Source: Halomonas sp. (GTDB lineage Bacteria > Pseudomonadota > Gammaproteobacteria > Pseudomonadales > Halomonadaceae). From it: a stretch of DNA of 64,000 nucleotides. A program made the translations under genes and the position numbers. This document shows positions 40,120 to 49,616 of this stretch, in pieces; the first letter of the stretch is position 1, and every line of letters starts with the position of its first letter. The notes beneath the pieces are model-generated. The model was not told the origin of the DNA. It saw only the letters and a list, made by a program, of their open reading frames with translations, and did no database searches. The stretch spans positions 124,001 to 188,000 of the forward strand of contig JAGYKP010000100.1 of NCBI GenBank assembly GCA_018401555.1, written 5' to 3'.

Positions 40120-41166
40120 ATGCCCGCGCCCCTGGCCAATATTCCCGTCCACCTGATCACCGGCTTTCTGGGCAGCGGCAAGAGCACGCTCATCCATCGT
40201 TTGATCGACCAGAAGCCCGCTGGCGAACGCTGGGCGGTGCTGGTGAACGAGTTCGGCCAGGTGGGCATCGACCAGGCGATGTTCGATGAGCGGGACGACC
40301 TGGTGGTCAAGGGGCTTCCCGGAGGTTGCCTCTGTTGCCAGCTGGCTTTCGTGATGCAGGCGACCCTGGTCAACCTGCTCCATCGCTATCGGCCGGACCG
40401 GCTGATCATCGAGCCTTCGGGGCTGGGTCATCCGGCGGGGCTGCTGGAGGTACTCCGCGGGGAAGTCTTTAACGACGTGCTGGCGGTTCAGGACATCATC
40501 ACCGTGCTGGATCCGCGCCGCCTCGACGACCCTCGCTGCCGTGAACACGAGACCTTTCGTGATCAGCTGGCTATCGCGGATGCCGTGGCACTGACCATGG
40601 TCGACCTGGCAACGCCCAGTCAGCGCGCCGCCGCCGAGGCCCTGCTGGCCGAGAGTTGGCCGGCCAAGAAGTGGGTACGAGCAGCGCCCCATGGCGAGTT
40701 GCCTCTGGCGCTGCTGTTCGAGGGAGCGGGCGGAAGCCGAGTGCCATCCCGGTCGTCACCCGACAGCGAGACGCACCGCCAGTTGCGCGAAGCGGCAGGT
40801 CCTAGTCTGGTGCTGGAGGGGTTCGGCGAAGCCACGCCGACGCCGGGGCAGCCCGTGCGCCAGCAAGGCGACTCGCTGGGCTATGCCACCCTGGGATGGC
40901 GCTGGCATCCGGAGGATCGCTTCGATCTGGATCGCATCACGGCGCTGCTCGGCGAGTTGCCGGTACAGCTGCGCATCAAGGGGGTACTGCATACTGATGC
41001 CGGCTGGAAACGCTACAACCGCGCCGATGCCACGGTGAGCCTGGAACAGGCCGGCTGGCGACAGGATTCGCGACTGGAGATCATCGGTGAGGCGGGTAGC
41101 CTGCCGGAGGCGGCGGCCCTGGAGGACCGCCTTGCTGCCTGCCGACTTGCGCCGCCTTCAGACTAA
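40120..41166 (+). CDS. COG0523 (CobW/ZNG1-type) GTPase metallochaperone
   Basis: This 348-residue G3E GTPase has Walker A GFLGSGKST near residue 15, the metal-binding CxCC motif GGCLCC near residue 68 and Walker B-like RLIIEPSGLGHPAG, with a C-terminal CobW_C domain (LRIKGVLHTDAGWKRYNR). Family members deliver metal, often zinc under starvation. The Zur-box-like palindrome at 40083-40095 supports a zinc role over cobalt (no cob genes nearby). Its end overlaps the convergent lpxH by 9 bp. Confidence 0.9.
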   Translation: MPAPLANIPVHLITGFLGSGKSTLIHRLIDQKPAGERWAVLVNEFGQVGIDQAMFDERDDLVVKGLPGGCLCCQLAFVMQATLVNLLHRYRPDRLIIEPSGLGHPAGLLEVLRGEVFNDVLAVQDIITVLDPRRLDDPRCREHETFRDQLAIADAVALTMVDLATPSQRAAAEALLAESWPAKKWVRAAPHGELPLALLFEGAGGSRVPSRSSPDSETHRQLREAAGPSLVLEGFGEATPTPGQPVRQQGDSLGYATLGWRWHPEDRFDLDRITALLGELPVQLRIKGVLHTDAGWKRYNRADATVSLEQAGWRQDSRLEIIGEAGSLPEAAALEDRLAACRLAPPSD

Positions 41167-41919
41167 GGCGATCTCGCGCAGCTCGGGCTCCCCATCGCCG
41201 TCGACCACGATCTCCCACCCCTTGCCGGGTTGCCAGTCACCGAGCACGATGCGCTGCGCGGGCTGGTCGTCGACCTCGAGTTCATGCACCGCCGGGCGAT
41301 GGGTGTGGCCGTGGATAAGCGTGGTAACGCCGTGCTCGGCCATCACCTTGACTACCTCCTCGGGCGTCACATCCATGATGTCCTCGGCCTTGTTGGAGTT
41401 GGCCTCACCGGATTGGGCACGCAGCTGGCTGGCCAGGGCGGCGCGCTGGTCGATGGGCATCGACAGTACCTGCTCCTGCCACAGCGGGTGGCGGGCCTGG
41501 GCACGGAAGGCCTGGTAGGCCTCGTCCCGCGTGCACAGGCTGTCGCCATGCATCAGCAGCACGGGCTTGCCGCCCAGCTCGACCACGCTGGGATCATCCA
41601 GCAGGGTGGCGCCGGCCTCGCGGGCGAAGCGCTCGCCGAGCAGGAAGTCGCGGTTGCCATGCATCAGGAAGATCTTGGTGCCATCATCCGCCAGCCGGCG
41701 CAGCGCTCGGGCGATACGCGCCGCCAGGTCGGCATTGCCGCTGGGGTCGGCACCGGCGAGATCCAGCAGGTCATCACCGATCCACGCCTCGAAGAAGTCG
41801 CCGAGGATATACAGGGCATCGCTGCCGCAGGCGCGCTCCTCCAGCCAGCGCAGGAAGCCCTCGGTGATCTCGGGGGCGCCGGGGTGCAGGTGCAGATCGG
41901 AAATCAGCAGGGTGGCCAT
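41158..41919 (-). CDS. lpxH: UDP-2,3-diacylglucosamine pyrophosphatase LpxH
   Basis: LpxH hydrolyses UDP-2,3-diacylglucosamine to lipid X in lipid A synthesis at the inner membrane face. The 253-residue protein has the metallophosphoesterase motifs SDLHLHP, GDFFEAWIGDD, MHGNRDFL, MHGDSLC and HGHTHRPAVH. It is co-oriented with and 79 bp downstream of ppiB, a common ppiB-lpxH pair. The gene is intact. Confidence 0.96.
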   Translation of the reverse strand: MATLLISDLHLHPGAPEITEGFLRWLEERACGSDALYILGDFFEAWIGDDLLDLAGADPSGNADLAARIARALRRLADDGTKIFLMHGNRDFLLGERFAREAGATLLDDPSVVELGGKPVLLMHGDSLCTRDEAYQAFRAQARHPLWQEQVLSMPIDQRAALASQLRAQSGEANSNKAEDIMDVTPEEVVKVMAEHGVTTLIHGHTHRPAVHELEVDDQPAQRIVLGDWQPGKGWEIVVDGDGEPELREIALV

Positions 41920-41998
41920 GGTGGTGAGTTCTCACGTCGTGCGTCGCAAGGCAAGACGCCCGCACGGGGCGGGCGCCAGATGAGGCAGGGCAGGTGGA

Positions 41999-42496
41999 TC
42001 AGTCTTCCTTGACGTAGGCCTTTTCGATGATCACGTCCTGGGCCGGCACGTCGGCGTGCATCCCACGACGGGTGGTTTCGACGTTCTTGATCTTCTCGAC
42101 CACGTCCATGCCGTCGACTACGCGTCCGAACACGCAATAGCCCCAGCCCTGGATGGACTTGCCGCTGTGGTTGAGGAAGGTGTTGTCAGCGACGTTGATG
42201 AAGAACTGGGCGGTGGCGGAGTGCGGATCCTGGGTGCGCGCCATGGCCAGGGTGCCCTTCTCGTTGGCCAGGCCGTTGTCGGCCTCGTTCTCGATCGGGT
42301 CGCGGGTGGGCTTCTGGTTGAAGTCCTCGTCGAAGCCGCCGCCCTGGACCATGAAGCCCTCGATCACGCGGTGGAAGAGGGTGCCGTCGTAGAAGCCGTC
42401 GCGCACATACTGCTCGAAGTTGGCGGCGGTCTTGGGGGCCTTCTCGTGGTCCAGCTCGACGCTGATGTCACCGTAGGTGGTCTGCAGAACGATCAT
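41999..42496 (-). CDS. ppiB: Peptidyl-prolyl cis-trans isomerase B (cyclophilin)
   Basis: This 165-residue cytosolic cyclophilin ([69 protein letters not shown]) contains the catalytic Arg in FHRV and the Phe/Gln set. It lacks a signal peptide, hence PpiB rather than PpiA. It is divergent from glnS, with lpxH downstream. Confidence 0.96.
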   Translation of the reverse strand: MIVLQTTYGDISVELDHEKAPKTAANFEQYVRDGFYDGTLFHRVIEGFMVQGGGFDEDFNQKPTRDPIENEADNGLANEKGTLAMARTQDPHSATAQFFINVADNTFLNHSGKSIQGWGYCVFGRVVDGMDVVEKIKNVETTRRGMHADVPAQDVIIEKAYVKED

Positions 42497-42868
42497 GGCT
42501 AAGTTCCTGTGTGCTAAAGGGGCTTCGCCTTGGCGTTGCCCATGGACGTGGCGCTATAATAACGGTTTTGCTTCCATGCGCGAAGCGAGCGTGGGGGTCA
42601 CATCGGTGTTGGGCGGCCAGCGTTGCCTGTAGCGAGAGGCGCCGGGGACCGGCCGAAGAGGAGGTCCTACGCCAGGGATGGCGTCGGTAGCGCCCAGGGA
42701 GGGGTTCACAGCGCCTCCTCGTCGGTCCGGCGCTCCGGGGCCTGTCGCCGGATCAGCCTCGAGCGATGCCGTGCAGTGTGACTTTCCCCCGGCGCCCCTC
42801 GCTGATGCGCGTTGGCAACGCTTGCGCCGTCAGGCCCGCACTTTCAACCAGAGGCTGTTCTTCTCAAC
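42497..42868. other. ppiB/glnS divergent region and long glnS leader
   Basis: These 372 bp separate ppiB and glnS. A TATAAT at 42555-42560, with a poorer TTGGCG about 19 bp upstream, is the best promoter for glnS and would give a leader of some 300 nt. The leader is GC-rich and self-complementary (for example around ACGCCAGGGATGGCGT at 42669-42684). I recognise no riboswitch, T-box or gene in it. Confidence 0.5.
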
Positions 42869-44581
42869 ATGTCCACCGAAACCACCAGCGCCCCGAATTT
42901 CATCCGCAATCAGATTCGCGAGGAGCTCGAGGCCGGGCGTACCGGCAAGATCGTGACCCGCTTCCCGCCGGAGCCCAACGGCTTCCTGCATATCGGGCAC
43001 GCCAAGTCGATCTGTCTCAACTTCGGGCTGGCCGAGCAGTTCGGTGGCGACTGTCATCTGCGCTTCGATGACACCAACCCGGCCAAGGAGGAGCAGGCCT
43101 ATATCGACGCCATCAAGGAGGACGTCAGCTGGCTGGGCTTCGAGTGGGCAGGGGAGGTGCGCTTCGCATCCGACTACTTCGATCAGCTCTACGCCTGGGC
43201 CCAGCACCTGATCCGCGAGGGCAAGGCCTATGTCGATGACCTCTCGCCGGACGAGATCCGCGAATACCGCGGTACCCTGACCGAGCCGGGTCGTCCGAGC
43301 CCCTATCGCGAGCGCAGCCCCGAGGAGAACCTCGACCTGCTGGAGCGGATGCGCACAGGCGAGTTTGCCGAGGGCGAGAAGGTGCTGCGGGCGAAGATCG
43401 ACATGGCCTCGCCCAATATCAACCTGCGCGACCCGATCCTCTACCGCATTCGCCATGCCACGCACCACCAGACCGGCGACAAGTGGAAGATCTATCCTTC
43501 CTACGACTTCACCCATGGCCAGTCCGACGCCATCGAGGGGATCACCCACTCCATCTGCACCCTGGAGTTCGAGGATCACCGCCCGCTGTACGAGTGGTTC
43601 CTCGACAACCTGCCGGTGCCGGCCAAGCCGCGCCAGATCGAGTTCGCGCGACTCAACCTCAACTACACCCTGACCTCCAAGCGCAAGCTCAAGCTGCTGG
43701 TGGACGAGGGCATCGTCGATGGCTGGGACGATCCGCGCCTGCCGACCATCTCCGGGATGCGTCGCCGTGGCTACACGCCGGCGTCGATCCGCAAGTTCTG
43801 CGAGATGATCGGGGTGACCCGCGCCGACGGCGGCCTGGTGGATATCGCCATGCTCTACCACGCCATCCGCGCCGACCTCGAGGACAATGCGCCGCGGGCC
43901 ATGGCCGTGCTCAAGCCGCTCAAGGTGGTGCTGACCAACGTGCCCGAGGGCCACGAGGAGACCTACGAGGTCCCCGGTCATCCGGCGCGCGAGGACATGG
44001 CCGTGCGCAGGGTGCCCTTCACCCGCGAGATCTATATCGATCGCGATGACTTCATGGAGGAGCCGCCCAAGAAGTTCTTCCGCCTGGCACCGGGCAAGGA
44101 GGTTCGCCTGCGCAACTCCTACGTGATCCGCTGCGACGAGGTGGTCAAGGACGACGCCGGCGAGATCAGCGAGCTACGCTGCTCCGTGGACTTCGACACC
44201 CTGGGCAAGAACCCCGAAGGGCGCAAGGTCAAGGGCGTGATCCACTGGGTCAGCGCCGAGCACGGCGTGCCCATGGAGGTACGCCTCTACGACAACCTCT
44301 TCCTCGAGGAGCAGCCGGACAAGGACAAGGACGCCGACTTCCTGGAGCACCTCAACCCCGAGTCGCTGGTGGTCTGCCAGGCCGTGGGTGAGCCCAGCCT
44401 GGCCGAGGTCGACCCCGAGAGCCGCTTCCAGTTCGAGCGCGTGGGCTACTTCTGCGCCGACCGCCACGCCTGTCGCGATGGCAAGCTGGTGTTCAACCGT
44501 ACCGTGGGGCTGAAGGACAGCTGGGCCAAGGTTCAGAAGAAGGAAGCCCAGAAGAGCGTCCAGGACAAGCAGAAGGGCTGA
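42869..44581 (+). CDS. glnS: Glutaminyl-tRNA synthetase
   Basis: This 570-residue class I synthetase charges tRNA-Gln. The HIGH-type motif is [16 protein letters not shown] near residue 40 and the KMSKS-type motif is TSKRKLKLL near residue 270. The C-terminal anticodon-binding beta-barrels are present ([35 protein letters not shown]). It ends 1 bp before the cysS start, so glnS and cysS form an operon. The gene is intact. Confidence 0.98.
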   Translation: MSTETTSAPNFIRNQIREELEAGRTGKIVTRFPPEPNGFLHIGHAKSICLNFGLAEQFGGDCHLRFDDTNPAKEEQAYIDAIKEDVSWLGFEWAGEVRFASDYFDQLYAWAQHLIREGKAYVDDLSPDEIREYRGTLTEPGRPSPYRERSPEENLDLLERMRTGEFAEGEKVLRAKIDMASPNINLRDPILYRIRHATHHQTGDKWKIYPSYDFTHGQSDAIEGITHSICTLEFEDHRPLYEWFLDNLPVPAKPRQIEFARLNLNYTLTSKRKLKLLVDEGIVDGWDDPRLPTISGMRRRGYTPASIRKFCEMIGVTRADGGLVDIAMLYHAIRADLEDNAPRAMAVLKPLKVVLTNVPEGHEETYEVPGHPAREDMAVRRVPFTREIYIDRDDFMEEPPKKFFRLAPGKEVRLRNSYVIRCDEVVKDDAGEISELRCSVDFDTLGKNPEGRKVKGVIHWVSAEHGVPMEVRLYDNLFLEEQPDKDKDADFLEHLNPESLVVCQAVGEPSLAEVDPESRFQFERVGYFCADRHACRDGKLVFNRTVGLKDSWAKVQKKEAQKSVQDKQKG

Positions 44582-44582
44582 C

Positions 44583-46018
44583 ATGCAGATCTACAACACG
44601 CTGACCCGTCGCAAGGAACCCTTCACGCCGATCGAGCCGGGCAAGGTGCGCATGTATGTCTGCGGCATGACCGTCTACGACTACTGCCACCTGGGCCATG
44701 CCCGGGTGATGGTGGCCTTCGACGTCATCACCCGCTATCTGCGCTACCGCGGCTATGACGTCACCTATGTGCGCAACGTCACCGATATCGACGACAAGAT
44801 CCTGCGCCGCGCCGACGAGAACGGTGAGACGATCTCGTCGCTCACCGAGCGCATGATCGCGGCGATGCACGAGGACGAGGCTCGCCTTTCCGTGCTGCCG
44901 CCGGATCACGAGCCGCGCGCCACCCGGCATATCGACGACATCCTCGCCATGATCGAGACCCTGATCGCCAAGGGGTACGCCTATGCGGCGGACAACGGCG
45001 ACGTCTACTACCGGGTGCGTCGCTTCGAGGGCTACGGCAAGCTCAACAACCGCGATCTCGACGAGATGCGCTCGGGAGCCCGGGTGGAGGTGGACGAGCA
45101 CAAGGAGGACCCGCTCGACTTCGTGCTCTGGAAGGCGGCCAAGCCCGGCGAGGCGAGCTGGCCATCGCCCTGGGGCGAGGGGCGTCCCGGCTGGCATATC
45201 GAGTGCTCGGCGATGTCGAAGTGCTGCCTGGGCGAGACCTTCGATATCCACGGCGGCGGGCCGGACCTGACCTTCCCGCACCATGAGAACGAGATCGCCC
45301 AGTCCGAGGCGGCCAACGGCAAGCCGTTCGTGAATACCTGGATGCACGCCGGTGCGGTGCGGGTGAACCACGAGAAGATGTCCAAGTCCCTGGGCAACTT
45401 CTTCACCATCCGCGAGGTGCTCGAGCATCACGACCCCGAGGTGGTGCGCTACCTGCTGGTGGCGAGCCACTACCGCAGCGCGATCAACTATGCGCCGGAG
45501 TCTCTGGCCGAGGCCCGCAAGTCGCTTGAGCGCTTCTACAATGCTCTTGAAGGGCTGTCACTTGAAGGTGTTTTGCTCGAAGGGCAGCTGAAGGCGTCGA
45601 GTCCGTCGGCGAGGTGGATGGCCGCTTCGATGATCGCTTTACCGCCGCGATGGATGACGACTTCAACACCCCTGAGGCGCTCTCGGTGCTCTTCGACCTG
45701 GCCCGGGAGCTGAACCGAGCCAGGAAGGAGGCGCCCGGCGAGGCGCCGGCCCTGGCCGCCGAGCTCAGGCGTCTGGGGGGCATCCTCGGCCTGCTGCAGC
45801 AGGATCCGGCGACCTTCCTCAAGGCCGGTGCCGGCGACCTGCCGCTCTCCGAGGACCAGATCCAGGCGAAGATCGACGAGCGTGCCGCGGCCAAGAAGGC
45901 GAAGGACTTCGCCGCCGCCGACGGTATCCGCGACGAATTGGCCGCACTGGGCATCATCCTCAAGGATTCCCGGGAAGGCACCAGCTGGGTGTTCGAGAAG
46001 CCTGACGTCGAGGCATAG
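44583..46018 (+). CDS. cysS: Cysteinyl-tRNA synthetase (one apparent frameshift)
   Basis: CysS charges tRNA-Cys and is essential. Motifs are [18 protein letters not shown] (HIGH and first zinc Cys), [22 protein letters not shown] and [10 protein letters not shown]. The frame breaks near 45592 in a repetitive stretch ([13 protein letters not shown]); the corrected continuation is [26 protein letters not shown] and the C-terminal helical domain. Corrected length is about 478 residues. Confidence 0.96.
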
Positions 46019-46072
46019 GCCAGGCCTTGAGCTGAACGCCTTACTCCAGAAAACCCGCCACAGAAAACCAGG

Positions 46073-46114
46073 ACGCCCGGCCCCCTGAGCTTTATTCACA
46101 GGGGAGTCGGGCGT
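46073..46114 (+). terminator. Hairpin after cysS
   Basis: Arms at 46073-46087 and 46099-46114 pair in two blocks (ACGCCCG with CGGGCGT, and CCCCTG with CAGGGG) around an AT-rich loop. There is no T tract. Confidence 0.55.
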
Positions 46115-46143
46115 TGTGGTCTCCGGGGTGGAGGGCAGGCGGA

Positions 46144-47433
46144 CTATCCGGTCAGAAGAGCGCGGTTGGCTTTCTGGAGAGCGTCCAGCTGCTGCGCTAT
46201 TTCCCGTCGCACGCCTGGACTGATGCCCAGCGTCCTGGCCTCCTCATCCCATGCGTTGACCGCCGCCACTACTTCCTCGATGACTTGCCGAGCCTCGCTC
46301 CAGCGTGTGAAGCCGGCCTGGTCGGCCAGTGCTTGAACGACCTTTAACGGCGGGTTCTTGCCGTGCCCCTTGAAGGCGGTGGCGTGCTCGCCGTAAGGGC
46401 CGGGGCTAAAGGTCATGTCATAGGCGGGGGAGAGGCGCCATTGGCCGTCATCCTGCAGGAGAAAGGCCCAGTTCTTGCTGTGGTCGTCCTGGTTGCATGC
46501 GAAGAGGTTGAATATTGCCCGACGAAATAGTGCTCTGCCGACGGCGGGACTGCCGCAGAGGCCCTGGCCGGCCTTGATGAGGTCTTCGTAATCGAGCGAT
46601 GGTAGGCGGAAGTCGGCGTCCAGTAGTCCGCAGGCACTGCTCATGTGGTAGCGCCCCTGTTGGCTGCAGTCGAAGCGCCGCAGCGCCAGCCACGCTAGTG
46701 CCGGAGAGCCTGTGGGTGGGGTGATGAGCTGCCAGTCAGGCGTTTCGATTCCGCCCCGCTTGGCCAGGGTCAAGTAGACCGCCTCGCATAGCCCTTCTTC
46801 ATGCCCCAGCGCCAGTGCACTGGAGGTGAACTTGACCAGCCAGGGCTCCAGTCCCGGGCGAGGGCGGGTGCTGGCCCGGTCGGTGCTGCCTGGCGAGAGG
46901 TAGACCTGCACCTTGGGGCGGGCCCCTCCTGAGCTGCCCGCCTGGGCGAGTGTGGTGAGCACGGTATCGGTCTGGCCCTCGAAGAGCTGTCGGGCCTGTT
47001 CACCCAACTCGCCCAGGCGACTCCAGTGGTCGGCTTCGTCTGAACCAATAAGTGCCGAGGCCGGGTGATAGCTGAGAGCTCCCATGCCGTGCTCGCCGAC
47101 GAAGGCCAGCCGGTCCATGGCAGTCACCGCATGGGGTGGTATGCCGTGCTGCCGAAACAGGCGATCCATCAGCATCAGCCCCCAGCCGTCTGGCAGCGAG
47201 TCGGCGAATAGGCCGTGGAGCCCCTTGTGGGGAGCGGGAGGGGCAGCATGCAATCGCGCGTCGAAGGGGAGCTGGAACGGCGACAGGCTGTGGTGCTCGC
47301 GACAGTAGGCGTCGTCGTACTGGAAGAAGACGCCCTGCCTGTTCTGGGCCAGGCGGCCGACGAGTACCCGATGGCCATCGCTGAGGCGACGTCGCACGTC
47401 CAGTTGTCGGATGGGAGTGAAGTCAATCGTCAC
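46144..47433 (-). CDS. HipA-family kinase toxin (module 3)
   Basis: This intact 429-residue HipA protein has an N-terminal region with RVLVGRLAQNRQGVFFQYDDAY, LFADSLPDGWGLMLMDR, a Gly-rich loop GSSGGARPKVQV, the active site FACNQDDHSKNWAF and metal site SPAYDMTFSPG. It is of the longer HipA subgroup seen in many proteobacteria. It overlaps its XRE partner by 11 bp. It is convergent with cysS and divergent from the Wadjet operon, which starts 358 bp beyond the antitoxin. Confidence 0.9.
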   Translation of the reverse strand: MTIDFTPIRQLDVRRRLSDGHRVLVGRLAQNRQGVFFQYDDAYCREHHSLSPFQLPFDARLHAAPPAPHKGLHGLFADSLPDGWGLMLMDRLFRQHGIPPHAVTAMDRLAFVGEHGMGALSYHPASALIGSDEADHWSRLGELGEQARQLFEGQTDTVLTTLAQAGSSGGARPKVQVYLSPGSTDRASTRPRPGLEPWLVKFTSSALALGHEEGLCEAVYLTLAKRGGIETPDWQLITPPTGSPALAWLALRRFDCSQQGRYHMSSACGLLDADFRLPSLDYEDLIKAGQGLCGSPAVGRALFRRAIFNLFACNQDDHSKNWAFLLQDDGQWRLSPAYDMTFSPGPYGEHATAFKGHGKNPPLKVVQALADQAGFTRWSEARQVIEEVVAAVNAWDEEARTLGISPGVRREIAQQLDALQKANRALLTG

Positions 47434-47701
47434 GCAGCACCTCTTCTATGCTGCCAGGCATGGTCGGCGCTGGCGCCGCCAACTCTGCCACACGCTCCAG
47501 GCGATCCACGCTCTGCCACAGCAGCAGGAACTGCCGCAATGAAATCTGGCCGGTCGTCTCGAATCGCTTGATCGTGGGGGCCGGCACGCCGCTCCGCTCT
47601 GACAGGGCGTCGCGGGACAGCTTGAGCTCGCGCCTGCGCTGCCTGATAGCTCTCGCCAAGTTGTGCTGGACATCGCTTGCGGTAAGTAGCGTGAGTCGCA
47701 T
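47423..47701 (-). CDS. HipB-like XRE antitoxin (module 3)
   Basis: This 92-residue helix-turn-helix protein (LARAIRQRRRELKLSRDALSERSGVPAPTIKRFETTGQISLRQFLLLW) lies directly before hipA no. 3. The helix-turn-helix differs from modules 1 and 2. AT-rich repeats with GGATAT/ATATCC half-sites lie just upstream and are probable operators. Confidence 0.88.
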   Translation of the reverse strand: MRLTLLTASDVQHNLARAIRQRRRELKLSRDALSERSGVPAPTIKRFETTGQISLRQFLLLWQSVDRLERVAELAAPAPTMPGSIEEVLRDD

Positions 47702-47715
47702 GGCGTCCTCATTTT

Positions 47716-47770
47716 GGATATTATATTACTCACTATATCCATTTTTTAATATTTTTGGATATAATATTAC
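47716..47770. promoter_or_regulatory. AT-rich operator region with GGATAT/ATATCC half-sites
   Basis: GGATAT at 47716-47721, ATATCC at 47735-47740 and GGATAT at 47757-47762 form alternating inverted repeats. The text GGATATTATATTACT recurs as GGATATAATATTACC. E. coli HipB recognises TATCC and GGATA half-sites, so control by the adjacent XRE protein is plausible. Confidence 0.65.
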
Positions 47771-48059
47771 CCATTTTTTGGCTCGTAAACCGCGTATCTT
47801 CTCGACCGCGCCGTGATTTTTCCGACCGGCAGGAGTCAGCACGGGTGGAGCAGGCTCCAGCAGTAGCGTCACTACCTCGTCAGCCAGCGCCGACGCGCGG
47901 CAGCTTGGTAATCGGTGTTGCTGGGCCAGTCGTTGTGAAGGGTTTTTGTGCGCTAAACTGCGCAATCCCATGGCTTCCTGGCATTTGTGAGCAGCAGCTT
48001 TCTCACTAACGGTCTTGAAGCCCAGCCTGCCGGCGCAGGCCCTGGAACCCAACGAGTAA
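47771..48059. other. Region between hipBA no. 3 and the Wadjet operon
   Basis: I see no gene in these 289 bp. The best promoter for jetA would be TTGTGA (47933-47938) with TAAACT (47954-47959), spaced by only 15 bp, so it is weak. No strong ribosome-binding site precedes the jetA ATG. Confidence 0.35.
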
Positions 48060-49616
48060 ATGGGAGCCCGCTTGGACTACACCCCCTTTAGCTATGTCAC
48101 TGCCGAAAAGGCTGAGCTCTACCGGAGGGTTATGCGCGCCTTCGTGGAGGCAAAGTCGCACTTCCTGGTGCATCTGCGCCCGGAGGATGTGCAGCAGCAG
48201 ATCGGCGAGCCGGAACTGGCCACCGTGCAGTCGGCGCTGACCCAGCTGGTGGCCTGGGGCAACCTGGATGCCGAACGTGACAATGCCCGGGTGACCAGTG
48301 TCGAGGACTACTATCGCGCGCTCTACGTCTATCAGATTACCCGCCAGGGCGAAGCCGTGGAGGCGGCCCTGGCGACCTTCGAACAGGAGCTGGGGCGCCG
48401 TGGTGCCCTGCAGAGCGTGGCGCTGGAGGATATCCGTACTCGCCTGCGCGCCCTGCTGACCCTGGCACAGAGCGAGTCGCCCTCGACCACCGAGAGCCAG
48501 CTGCTGCTGCGCGACCTGGCCGGCGTATTCGCCGATCTGGCTGAGAATGCCCGGGCCTTCATGACCGGGCTGAATCGCACCCTGGAGGGGCAGGGCAGTG
48601 ATGCCGATGCCTTCCTGCTCTACAAGGAGCGAGTGATCGGCTATATCGAGCGCTTCCTCGGCGACTTGACCACCGCTTCCGGCGAGATCGCCGAGCTGAT
48701 CCGTGCACTCGATGGCGACGGCGATGCAGAAGCGCCCGTGGCGCGGCTGCTGCGCCAGGCCGCCGAGCGCGAGCTCCTCGACCTGGCGCCGGGAGAGTCC
48801 CCGGACGACGACGAGCGTGCCCGGGCCTTCGCCGAGGCGTGGCGGCGCTGGCACGGCCACTGGGAGGGACTGCGCGCCTGGTTTCTCGACCAGCCGGGGC
48901 GTCAGGCCCAGGCCCGCCTGCTGCGCAGCAGTGCCCGCCGTGCGGTGACCCAACTGCTGGAGATGGTCGGCCGGCTCAACGAGCGGCGCATGGCGCGCAG
49001 TGACCGTTCCGCGGACTTTCGTACCCTGGCGCGCTGGTTCCTGGAGTGTGACGGCGACGGCGATGCGCATCGCCTGTGGCGAACCGCCTTCGGCCTGACA
49101 CCGGCCCGCCATCTGGTGATCGATGCCGAAACCGCCGAGGCGTGGCAACAGATGCCGGTGCCGGCCAGCACGCCCTGGGCGGAGGCCCCGGGCATGCAGG
49201 TGCAGGCGCGGCTGCGCGCCACCGGCAGCTACCAGAAGCCCGGGGCGCCGCCCAAGCTGCGCAGCCGTGCGCGCGAGCGCGAGTTGCTGGCCCGTCAGTT
49301 GGCCGAGGAGGCCAGCGCGGCGCGGGCCGCTCGGCGCCAGTTGGTGGAGCAGCGTGCTGAGCGACTCTCGGAACTGGGCGAGCTGGACGATGGCGCCTTT
49401 CGCCTGCTGCTCAACCTGCTTGGCGATGCCCTGGCGGCGAGTTCTGGCGATGATTCCCCGGTTACGACGACCACCGGCGACGGTAGCCTGCGCATCACCC
49501 TGGCGCCGCTGGGGCCCGAGACCGCCGCGATAGTGCGCACGGAAGCCGGCGTACTCCGTGGCCGCGACTATCGCCTGGAGATCGTCGATCTGGAGGAGGA
49601 CGCATGGAGGAGCTGA
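48060..49616 (+). CDS. jetA: Wadjet type II JetA-like protein (DUF2397/TIGR02677)
   Basis: This intact 518-residue protein has the N-terminal pattern TPFSYVTAEKAELYRRVMRAFVEAKSHFLVHLRPEDV of the TIGR02677/DUF2397 family, the JetA component (kleisin-like) of type II Wadjet. These systems are condensin-like SMC complexes that recognise and cut closed circular plasmids. Helical text with winged-helix-like parts (LTQLVAWGNLDAERDN, YRALYVYQITRQGEAVE) follows, then a basic coiled region (KLRSRARERELLARQLAEE). It overlaps jetB by 13 bp. TTG at 48072 is an alternative start. Confidence 0.87.
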   Translation: MGARLDYTPFSYVTAEKAELYRRVMRAFVEAKSHFLVHLRPEDVQQQIGEPELATVQSALTQLVAWGNLDAERDNARVTSVEDYYRALYVYQITRQGEAVEAALATFEQELGRRGALQSVALEDIRTRLRALLTLAQSESPSTTESQLLLRDLAGVFADLAENARAFMTGLNRTLEGQGSDADAFLLYKERVIGYIERFLGDLTTASGEIAELIRALDGDGDAEAPVARLLRQAAERELLDLAPGESPDDDERARAFAEAWRRWHGHWEGLRAWFLDQPGRQAQARLLRSSARRAVTQLLEMVGRLNERRMARSDRSADFRTLARWFLECDGDGDAHRLWRTAFGLTPARHLVIDAETAEAWQQMPVPASTPWAEAPGMQVQARLRATGSYQKPGAPPKLRSRARERELLARQLAEEASAARAARRQLVEQRAERLSELGELDDGAFRLLLNLLGDALAASSGDDSPVTTTTGDGSLRITLAPLGPETAAIVRTEAGVLRGRDYRLEIVDLEEDAWRS

